Virus record (IMG/VR): IMGVR_UViG_3300028920_000294
Span: 1 to 21,672 of that record
Source: a virus
Reading direction: 5' to 3' (one strand)
DNA length: 21,672 nucleotides
In this document: one piece after another, positions 15,674-21,646 of the stretch
Numbering within the stretch: the first letter of the stretch is position 1
Layout: the number at the start of each line of letters is the position of its first letter
Made by a program: the position numbers and the translations under genes
The notes under the pieces: generated by a model
Told to the model about the DNA's origin: nothing
What the model saw: only the letters and a program-made list of their open reading frames with translations
Databases searched by the model: none

Positions 15674-16822
15674 CTATTCTGTTTCTGCTGTTACGAAAGT
15701 TTTATTTCTATAAGCGCCTATACTTATAACATTTCCAACAGGCTTGTTTTCAATATCGTATTTAAGCCAATCTCTAGGCATACCCCAAAAAGACAAAGGA
15801 GAACCTTCTACAAGCTTAAATGTATCTGGCTGAAATTCAGGCACAATATCAGTATTAAGTGTTCCAGCCGGTAGAGGAGATGAGCAAGTTCTCTTAATAT
15901 CTGCACTACCGTAAAGCAGTAATATATTTGACGGCTCATTGTCTACAACAATTGAATTATATAGTATGTGTCCACTACCCTGAAAAAGAACAGTACCAAT
16001 AGCTGTATTGTCTTTTACTATTGAATTTTCAATTCTACATGTTCCCTGATAAGACATAACTGCGCCGTACGGGCTTGAACATCCTTTAACTATTGAGTTA
16101 TAAAGATACCCTTCATAACGAAGACCAACGCCGCCTCCGCCTTGATACCCACCAGTTCCTGTAGAACAGTCTTTTACAATTGAGTTGATACAACTTGCTC
16201 GTTTATCCATAAGATAAACACCACCACCATACTGATCAGCATAACAATCTTTTACTATACAGTCAGATACAAAGCTTCCTATAGGAGCTGTATTTGTTTC
16301 TGTCAACCAAATACAAACACCTCCACCATTACCAGAATTCTCACCAACACTAGTATAAAGCGATCTACCATTCTGAAAAGTAAAACCATAAACTTCTGCT
16401 TCATTAGTAGTATGTATATACATACATCTAATATCAGTTCCTGCTACTGGCTGAATTATTGTCTTTTCTGCACCTTCAACACCAATTATTTTAACAGCCT
16501 TTCCAACATTTATTTCTGCTGTAAGTTCGTACGTTCCTTTAAAAACGAATATTGTATCACCTGCGCTTGCAGCATCAACCGCAGCCTGTATTGATGCTTT
16601 TGCTTCAGCGTAACTCAAACCGTCATCTGCATCTGAACCATCTGGTCTAACAAAATAAAAAGTACCGGTAGGAATAACCTGAAACAGACCTATCATTTCG
16701 CAAGATCCGCCGCCTCCACCGCCTTCTATCTCATCTACAACTTCGTTATTTGCTTCATAAAGCACATTACGACCGTTATCATTATCTAACGCGTCAGGAT
16801 TTTCTATAAATTTTCTCGGCAT
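15674..16822 (-). CDS. Right-handed beta-helix (pectin-lyase-like) protein
   Basis: 382 aa. After a short N-terminal segment comes a run of six glycines (34-39), then F-Y-F-V-R-P-D-G-S-D-A-D-D-G-L-S and A-S-I-Q-A-A-V-D-A-A-S-A-G-D-T-I-F-V, the usual cap of right-handed beta-helix proteins. From about 150 to 310 the sequence repeats short turns such as C-I-V-K-D-C, S-I-V-K-D-C, S-I-V-K-G-C and S-I-V-K-D-N, one per helical rung. There is no signal peptide, so it is probably a virion fibre or spike, or an intracellular product; no catalytic site is evident. The N-terminal segment plus Gly linker could be the particle-binding part. AGGAGG precedes the ATG. Its place between terminase subunits suggests an acquired gene. 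Confidence 0.72.
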   Translation of the reverse strand: MPRKFIENPDALDNDNGRNVLYEANNEVVDEIEGGGGGGSCEMIGLFQVIPTGTFYFVRPDGSDADDGLSYAEAKASIQAAVDAASAGDTIFVFKGTYELTAEINVGKAVKIIGVEGAEKTIIQPVAGTDIRCMYIHTTNEAEVYGFTFQNGRSLYTSVGENSGNGGGVCIWLTETNTAPIGSFVSDCIVKDCYADQYGGGVYLMDKRASCINSIVKDCSTGTGGYQGGGGVGLRYEGYLYNSIVKGCSSPYGAVMSYQGTCRIENSIVKDNTAIGTVLFQGSGHILYNSIVVDNEPSNILLLYGSADIKRTCSSPLPAGTLNTDIVPEFQPDTFKLVEGSPLSFWGMPRDWLKYDIENKPVGNVISIGAYRNKTFVTAETE

Positions 16823-16835
16823 GATACCCTCCTAA

Positions 16836-17234
16836 TTAAAGCTTACTTATTGGTTTACTTTTAAACATAAGTACTTTAGGAGTAGGTGCCTCTTTTGCAG
16901 CTTTAAATTCACTGGCATCAACTTCACAAGAATAGCTTTGCCCGTTGATACTAACTTTAATCATTCCACTCAATTCAAGCACCGAAAGATCTGTCTTAAT
17001 GTCCAGGTCTTCTTTTTTCCCTTTTTCATACGCAATTGAACAAGCCACTTTAACACCCTTGTACTCACCTTCAAGGTCAACTGACTTCTTCTCATCATTA
17101 TATTCAGCTGCAATACCGTAAGTATGGCTATTGCCGCTTTTATCTGTAAAACCTAGCTTAATACTTCCCATAACTGTTCCGATACAAGAAGTCATAAGCA
17201 TTGATACAATTATTACTAGTAAAAGCTTCTTCAT
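16836..17234 (-). CDS. Putative lipoprotein of unknown function
   Basis: 132 aa with a lipoprotein-type signal: M-K-K, hydrophobic L-L-L-V-I-I-V-S-M-L-M, then T-S-C with Cys 17. The mature part is polar and beta-rich (S-I-K-L-G-F-T-D-K-S-G-N, Y-N-D-E-K-K-S-V-D-L-E-G-E-Y, I-K-V-S-I-N-G-Q-S-Y-S-C-E-V). No known domain was recognised. A lipoprotein encoded inside a packaging operon may change the host envelope during infection (for example superinfection exclusion), or it may serve lysis; both are guesses. The gene has GAGG before the start and lies 13 nt before the beta-helix gene. Confidence 0.72.
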   Translation of the reverse strand: MKKLLLVIIVSMLMTSCIGTVMGSIKLGFTDKSGNSHTYGIAAEYNDEKKSVDLEGEYKGVKVACSIAYEKGKKEDLDIKTDLSVLELSGMIKVSINGQSYSCEVDASEFKAAKEAPTPKVLMFKSKPISKL

Positions 17235-17256
17235 TTTGTCCTCTTTTCTTACTTAT

Positions 17257-17727
17257 TTATAAATCTTTTTTATCAATTTCTTTTTTCGTCTCTTCAATTA
17301 TCTTTTTTACGTCAGATTCTCCTACATCATCGTCCGGTTTTTCTTTATTTTTAACACTTTCTATAGATTCTTTAGTCTTAGGAGCAATAATTTCTTCCTT
17401 AGCAGGCTTTACAGCTTCATTAACCTTCTTAGTAGGGCCTACATCTGATTTTGTCTCAGGAGTAGGTACTAAACCATCAGAATTCTTAGGTTCACAGTTA
17501 AACTCAAGCGAGACTGTTTCCTTAAAGTGATTCTTATTTGTGTTTTTAATAAGGTTAAGGATACCTTCCTTCATGCCAAAGTCAACATAGCATACTTTTG
17601 TCTCTGTTTCGAAGCGCACATTAGTAAGTGCACCACTAGGATCTCCAGTAAAAGCTGCAAGAAGCAATATGATAATTGCCTGTATGCCGTTAATAATGTA
17701 AGAAATAACTGTTTTGTTAGCCTTCAT
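17257..17727 (-). CDS. Single-span membrane protein of unknown function
   Basis: 156 aa. One hydrophobic stretch (about residues 7-28, I-I-N-G-I-Q-A-I-I-I-L-L-L-A-A-F) follows a short basic start, then a middle part with two Cys residues and a long Lys/Glu/Pro/Ser tail (about 80-156) that looks disordered. The plan suggests a type II or III membrane protein with the charged tail on one side. It could be a holin-like or envelope-modifying protein, but nothing specific supports either. It begins 1 nt after the small terminase stop and has GGAG before the ATG, so it is cotranscribed with terminase. Confidence 0.68.
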   Translation of the reverse strand: MKANKTVISYIINGIQAIIILLLAAFTGDPSGALTNVRFETETKVCYVDFGMKEGILNLIKNTNKNHFKETVSLEFNCEPKNSDGLVPTPETKSDVGPTKKVNEAVKPAKEEIIAPKTKESIESVKNKEKPDDDVGESDVKKIIEETKKEIDKKDL

Positions 17728-17728
17728 T

Positions 17729-18571
17729 TTAGCTCTCCTCTTTGTTGTTACTATTATCTTCGTCTACCGATTCTTCGTCATCATCTAAATCGTTTTCTTT
17801 AACAACAGAAGCCTCTCCTTTCTTAATTAGTTCAGCAACTGCTTGATTTTTAGCCCTTTCAACGATTGTGTCAAGTTTACCACGAAGTTCTGAAAGATTA
17901 GCTTCGATTTTGATAGGATCACCATCAGCACCAGTGACCTCGACCTTCTCTTTAAACATACCAAGATGCTTACCAACTGCTTCGAGGGCCGCCATTTTAT
18001 TATGGAGTTTAATTTTTACTCCATATTGTGTGCTTTGGACTTCGGAAATCATAGATGTATCAACTTCAGAACTATTTTTAAGAGTAACAACGTCTTTATC
18101 GAATTCGAGAAATTCGCCAATATCAGCAAATGCAATTTTAGCATATTCGTTTAGTACAGCTTGAGAAGTAACCTGACTAACATCTCTCAACTCTTGCTGT
18201 CTGCACATGATGATAAAGCGAATAATAGGATTTGTCAATCTCAATCTAGCTGCAACAGATGGTGTCTTATATCCAAGTCTCTTTGCTGCAGCAGCTCCAT
18301 CAAAGTCAATCATAAACTCGTTGATAAAGTTCTGATCTGCATCAGGTAGGTCTGAAAACAATGAATCGCTATTAAAAAAGCAACCTTCACCTGCTAGAAC
18401 TGAGAATACATGTTTATTTGAAAGAATCCTCATTCCTACAGCTTCACTGATGTTCATCTCTTCACAGACAAGAGCATTATCTTCGTGAATTTTATACAAG
18501 TCAATGTATTTTTGTGTTTTTTCATTATTTTTAGCACTTAGCGGATTATAGTTATAATTTTTATCAGACAT
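17729..18571 (-). CDS. terS: Terminase small subunit (DNA-recognition)
   Basis: 280 aa. Residues 75-122 carry the Terminase_2 type helix-turn-helix: D-A-D-Q-N-F-I-N-E-F, D-G-A-A-A-A-K-R-L-G-Y, S-V-A-A-R-L-R-L-T-N-P-I-I-R-F-I. A helical region with A-K-I-A-F-A-D-I-G-E-F follows, then K-M-A-A-L-E-A-V-G-K-H-L-G-M-F-K-E-K near 192-209, also typical. The C-terminus (250-280) is very acidic (D-D-D-E-E-S-V-D-E-D), probably contacting the large subunit. About 70 extra N-terminal residues include another helical stretch (E-A-V-G-M-R-I-L). It is the first gene of the late operon, with AGGTGA just before the ATG, next to the large non-coding repeat region, where a packaging site could lie. Confidence 0.85.
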   Translation of the reverse strand: MSDKNYNYNPLSAKNNEKTQKYIDLYKIHEDNALVCEEMNISEAVGMRILSNKHVFSVLAGEGCFFNSDSLFSDLPDADQNFINEFMIDFDGAAAAKRLGYKTPSVAARLRLTNPIIRFIIMCRQQELRDVSQVTSQAVLNEYAKIAFADIGEFLEFDKDVVTLKNSSEVDTSMISEVQSTQYGVKIKLHNKMAALEAVGKHLGMFKEKVEVTGADGDPIKIEANLSELRGKLDTIVERAKNQAVAELIKKGEASVVKENDLDDDEESVDEDNSNNKEES

Positions 18572-18611
18572 TCACCTAACCTCAGGTTAAATTCCTCGAC
18601 CATCTAAATAC

Positions 18612-18640
18612 ATTATAATATATATGCACCCGCGCGTAAA
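18612..18640 (-). promoter_or_regulatory. Sigma70-type promoter of the late operon
   Basis: On the minus strand a -35 TTTACG (18640-18635) and a perfect -10 TATAAT (18617-18612) are 17 bp apart. A start near 18605 would give a leader of about 34 nt with AGGTGA before the small terminase ATG at 18571. It is the only good promoter-like pair upstream of the whole minus-strand series. Confidence 0.65.
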
Positions 18641-18682
18641 TATAAAATTATACTATTTACTAAATTAGTTTACTTTAAAATT

Positions 18683-18795
18683 AAGCCAGGGTTAACTGTT
18701 ATTAAGTGAATAAAAAACGTAATAGCGAAGCCAGGTGTTCGATGGGACCAACCTTAGCAAATTTAATCCATAAACGAGGTGCGAAGCCAGGGTTA
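18683..18795 (+). repeat. Three dispersed copies of (GCG)AAGCCAGG
   Basis: AAGCCAGGGTTA occurs at 18683-18694, GCGAAGCCAGGTGTT at 18725-18739 and GCGAAGCCAGGGTTA at 18781-18795. They share AAGCCAGG and the last two also GCG in front; the first and third share the GTTA end. Spacing is about 44 and 56 bp. GC content is notably above the surrounding DNA. Confidence 0.7.
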
Positions 18796-19052
18796 TGATG
18801 TATTAACATCTTAGTTAGATTTATAAATATCTAGGATCGTTATTTTAGGCCGATATTAGTGCTTCGTGCTGCGCATATTGAAAAAGTAAGTCGGGCCTCT
18901 TACAGCTTTAAAATTATTATCAAAAAAGTTAAACTGAGCCAGTTATCTTACAAGGTAAAGCACGATAAGACAGCTTTTATAGAGACTTAACTAAAGTTAA
19001 AATAAACTAAAATACTATAAGTAATACAATATATGCTACTATATATAATCTA

Positions 19053-19061
19053 TGATATAAT
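19053..19061 (+). promoter_or_regulatory. Extended -10 promoter-like element
   Basis: TGATATAAT matches the extended -10 form TGNTATAAT on the plus strand, with no good -35. Such matches are common in AT-rich DNA. It would drive transcription towards the T-run and the left box array. Confidence 0.3.
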
Positions 19062-19094
19062 AAAAATATATGAGTGAAAAAATTTAGATACCTA

Positions 19095-19136
19095 TTTTTT
19101 TTTTTTTTTTTTTTTAATTAAGGGCACCCCTTAATT
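19095..19136. other. T21 run next to a perfect 9-bp inverted repeat
   Basis: A run of 21 T residues (19095-19115) is followed at once by AATTAAGGG-CAC-CCCTTAATT (19116-19136). Read on the plus strand the hairpin ends in TTTT, a weak terminator; on the minus strand it is followed by A21, not a terminator. The run could be an easily melted or bent DNA segment and is likely to vary in length. Confidence 0.6.
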
Positions 19137-19320
19137 TTAAAGTGCTCCCATATATTTATTTATTGGTCTTAGAATAATTTTCATATTTTACAGCTGTAAT
19201 AAGGTGCAGTTAAATAACTACCAGAAGTTTGCTTGATTTTCAAAATTTTTCTTATATATGAGAGACGTTAAAGTAGGCCTAATCTCCGCTAAGATTTACC
19301 TAATGTCTTGTAAAATATAT

Positions 19321-20116
19321 TTAATCATCATTAAATAATCTTTATTTAATATTATTTAATCTATATTAAGTATAACTTAATTAAAGTTAAGGAATTCCGA
19401 GTTACGACTAACTCCTTAATAGGCATTAAAGTTTATTTAATCTTAATTAAATAATATTTAATTAAATATAAACTATAATATATTTAATCATTATTAAATA
19501 TATCTTAATATATATTATATATTTTATAACTTATAATAAATTAAAATATATTTAATACACATTAAATATATCTTAACTCATACTATATATTATTTAATTT
19601 AATATAAACTATAATATATTTAATCTAGGCTAAGACGATCTTAATGTGAATTAAGAATGATCACTAAGAGATCTTTAATCTACATTAAGACATACTTAAT
19701 ATATATTAAATAATATTTAATAAGCATTATTTAATAGTAACTAAGTTATATTTAATGACTATTAAGAATATCTTGCAGCGGACTTCGTAACTCTTAGCAG
19801 TAATTAAGGAGTTAATAAATATTAAAATTTAATATATAACTTAATCTATATTAAGATTTATCTAATTATCATTTAAAATATTAAAATTTATCATTAAAAA
19901 TAAAAAAAATGTACTTAGTGGCTTTTTTGTTATATAATTAAATATAATATAAATATATTATATATTTATATTATTAACTTAATTTAAATTAAATTTATTT
20001 AATTTAAACTAAGAAAACCTTAATGCTCATTTTGTTGTCTTAGTGATGACTAAGTCAAATTTAATTTTGACTAAAGTTTTTTAATCACTAATTAAAGATA
20101 ACTTAATGTCTAGCAT
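19321..20116. repeat. Left array of about 30 TTAAT-N4-ATTAA palindromic boxes
   Basis: A 14-bp imperfect palindrome, consensus TTARTNNNNAYTAA, recurs mainly at 21-bp steps. Clear copies start at 19321, 19356, 19377, 19416, 19437, 19484, 19552, 19620, 19641, 19675, 19696, 19752, 19812, 19841, 19999, 20040 and 20061, with degenerate ones between them (for example 19458, 19505, 19573, 19594, 19717). No open frame of note exists here. Two turns of the helix separate boxes, so they face the same side. Confidence 0.8.
19416..19633. repeat. 68-bp higher-order unit, three copies plus the start of a fourth
   Basis: Boxes at 19416, 19484, 19552 and 19620 are exactly 68 bp apart. Each full unit holds positions +0, +21 and +42 and then a 26-bp step. 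A stretch of 24 bp at 19466-19489 is identical to 19602-19625, which is 136 bp (two units) away. Another shared piece, ATTAAATATATCTTAA, lies at about 19493 and 19561. Confidence 0.75.
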
Positions 20117-20136
20117 GGTTCATTGAAAATTGAGTA

Positions 20137-20202
20137 AAAGAAAAATTACAAAGACTAGATTTTTCTTTGTTCTCGCTAAGTGAATTGACTTAGCAACTAA
20201 GT
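20137..20202 (+). promoter_or_regulatory. Leader with overlapping alternative hairpins before the plus-strand gene
   Basis: A 10-bp-arm hairpin (AAAGAAAAAT 20137-20146 with ATTTTTCTTT 20159-20168) competes with ACAAAGA (20148-20154) pairing TCTTTGT (20164-20170). Next, GCTAAGT (20175-20181) pairs ACTTAGC (20188-20194), while the overlapping ACTTAG (20188-20193) can instead pair CTAAGT (20197-20202). A poor promoter-like TTGACT lies inside at 20185. This may be an operator, an attenuator or both. Confidence 0.5.
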
Positions 20203-20234
20203 TATTTTTAATTTAAATTTGAGAGGACAAAACC

Positions 20235-20795
20235 ATGACTAAGAAAAATGAAACAACAACAAAGGAAATCAAAGCCAACATTAATGTTATTGAATCTGCA
20301 TTAGAAAAAGCTAACATCAAAATTGATGAAGTTAGTCTACATTCTAATTCGTTTAAGTTCAGTTTTAGTTTTCCTAATGGAAACTATTTCTGCTTATTCA
20401 AGACTAATCTTAAAGGAATCGCCACTGAGGAATGTGAAATTGATGGTAAGAAATTCAAAGTTGGCATTAAGAAATTCTGTAAGCTCGCTAAATTTAATGA
20501 AGATGTGGCTAAAGAACTCTTAGTTAAAAGAAATCAAATCTTAAAGTCGATTAGAGGAGATAAGTCTGACACTTCAAAAATTGAGTTTGAAATTAAAGAA
20601 ATTGAAGAGAAGATTAAGACTTATGAAGAGAAGATTAAAAATCTTCAAATCAAGGCTAAGGAAAAAGAAGTGGAGCTTAAAGAATCTTTAGCTTTTGAAA
20701 AGAATAATAAAATCGACACTAAGGAACTTAAAGAGAAAGCTAAAAAAATGCAAATTGAGAAGTTACAAAAAGAACTTGAAGCTTTGAAATCTTAA
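20235..20795 (+). CDS. Coiled-coil protein of unknown function, flanked by box arrays
   Basis: 186 aa, on the opposite strand to all late genes. It starts with ATG preceded by GAGAGGA 7 nt upstream and ends with its own strong terminator, so it is a single-gene unit. Residues 1-25 are charged. Residues about 28-105 look like a small mixed alpha/beta domain (S-F-K-F-S-F-S-F-P-N-G-N-Y-F-C-L-F-K, then C-E-I-D-G-K-K-F-K-V-G-I-K-K-F). Residues about 112-184 are a long Lys/Glu coiled coil (E-I-K-E-I-E-E-K-I-K-T-Y-E-E-K-I). No known family was recognised. Codon use has fewer ATA and CTA codons than the late genes. Its place between two box arrays suggests a link with them, for example a box-binding, bridging or silencing protein; this is speculation. 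Confidence 0.82.
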   Translation: MTKKNETTTKEIKANINVIESALEKANIKIDEVSLHSNSFKFSFSFPNGNYFCLFKTNLKGIATEECEIDGKKFKVGIKKFCKLAKFNEDVAKELLVKRNQILKSIRGDKSDTSKIEFEIKEIEEKIKTYEEKIKNLQIKAKEKEVELKESLAFEKNNKIDTKELKEKAKKMQIEKLQKELEALKS

Positions 20796-20813
20796 GTCTT
20801 GATTAAACAAATC

Positions 20814-20846
20814 TTAGGGTAGACTTTGTCTACCCTAATTTTTTTT
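20814..20846 (+). terminator. Strong intrinsic terminator of the plus-strand gene
   Basis: TTAGGGTAGAC (20814-20824), loop TTT, GTCTACCCTAA (20828-20838), then eight T residues (20839-20846): an 11-bp perfect stem with a U-run, 18 nt after the stop codon. Confidence 0.93.
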
Positions 20847-20855
20847 CTATTATGC

Positions 20856-21610
20856 TTAATGACCATTAAGAATGATCTAATTAACTTTAAATCATTTTTA
20901 ATTGAAACTAAAACATTTTTAGTCTATATTAATATGTTTTTAGTGCAAACTAACCATTTTTAAGCATTAATTAAGATCGGATTAATCGAAACTAAATCGA
21001 TTTTAATTGAAACTAAATCATTTTTAGTCTATACTAATATGGTTTTAATATAAACTAACCATTTTTAAGTCTTAATTAAATATGATTAATTGAAACTAAA
21101 TCGATTTTAATTGAAACTAAACCATTTTTAGTCTAGGTAAATATGGTTTTAATATAAACTAACCATTTTTAAGTCTTGATTAAATATGATTAGTCTAAAC
21201 TAAATCACTTTTATTCTTTATTAAAAATGGTTTAACATAAACTTTACCATTTTTAGTGCAAACTAATACGATTTAATATCCATTAATAACGATTTAGCTT
21301 TCATTAAGATCGACTTAGTTTCCATTAAAAATGGGAAAATCAATACTTAAAAATGGTAAATCTCAATTAAAACGGTTTTAATCCATATTAAAACGGATTT
21401 AGTTTCAACTAAAAAATGGTGAATCTTAACTAAAACTATTCTAGTTTAGGTTAAAAGACTTTTAATTTATATTAAAGAATGGTTAGTCTAAACTAATCAA
21501 ATTTAAACAATCATTAAGGGTGCTTAGTGATGATTAACAATTTTAGATTACTGACTAAGGGTATTAAATTGTAAGCTAATCTTAAGTAAGATTTTTTTAG
21601 TCAAAACTAA
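20856..21610. repeat. Right array of about 35 TTARTNNNNAYTAA boxes on a 21-bp period
   Basis: Boxes start at 20856, 20877, 20898, 20919, 20940, 20960, 20982, 21003, 21024, 21045, 21065, 21086, 21107, 21128, 21149, 21169, 21190, 21211, 21232, 21253, 21273, 21294, 21315, 21336, 21357, 21378, 21399, 21420, 21441, 21462, 21483, 21503 and 21524, with looser ones at about 21543, 21564 and 21597. Steps are 20-22 bp throughout. A few are 15 bp long. The 6-7-bp spacers are often ATCATTT, ACCATTT, ATCGATT or TATGGTT. The phase is kept even where the box itself has decayed (21336, 21357). No gene is present. Confidence 0.92.
20898..21210. repeat. 104-105-bp higher-order tandem repeat, three copies of five boxes
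   Basis: Units are 20898-21002 (105 bp), 21003-21106 (104 bp) and 21107-21210 (104 bp). Each contains the same ordered set: TTAATTGAAACTAA, TTAGTCTA-type, a box followed by the short CCATTT spacer, a 15-bp TTAAG...ATTAA variant, and a fifth ACTAA box with ATCGATT or ATCACTT. Order and the odd 15-bp box are conserved, showing block duplication. Confidence 0.88.
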
Positions 21611-21646
21611 GAAACATAAAAAGTTTACCACAAATTTAGGAGCCCC

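Larger units (their letters stand above)
18641..19320. other. Non-coding region with GC-richer repeated segments
   Basis: No convincing gene is present. The segment 18680-18960 is less AT-rich than its surroundings and has three copies of GAAGCCAGG or AAGCCAGGG plus several short inverted repeats: GATGT(4)ACATC at about 18797-18810, and AGGCCGA near 18847 facing TCGGGCCT near 18891. The segment 18960-19090 is AT-rich and promoter-like. A structured RNA or DNA site is possible but no known RNA family was recognised. Confidence 0.5.

Noticed and set aside
17257-17727. Holin
   Set aside because: There is one membrane span and a short charged tail, but the tail is unusually long and disordered for a holin and no endolysin lies nearby. 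Kept only as a membrane protein of unknown function.
1-18571. Recoded genetic code (for example TGA or TAG read as an amino acid)
   Set aside because: All late genes have normal lengths under the standard bacterial code, and TAG, TAA and TGA are all used at gene ends next to the next start.
18725-18765. tRNA-like T-arm (GTTCGAT followed by ACCA)
   Set aside because: The five bases on each side of TTCGATG do not pair, and no acceptor, D-arm or anticodon arm could be placed around it.
20185-20213. TTGACT-17-TTAATT promoter for the orphan gene
   Set aside because: The -35 is good but the -10 matches poorly, and TTAATT-like words are everywhere in this region. Not supported as a separate feature.
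20856-21610. CRISPR array
   Set aside because: The repeats are degenerate 14-mers at 21-bp steps with 6-7-bp spacers. There is no conserved long repeat, no unique 30-bp spacers and no cas gene.
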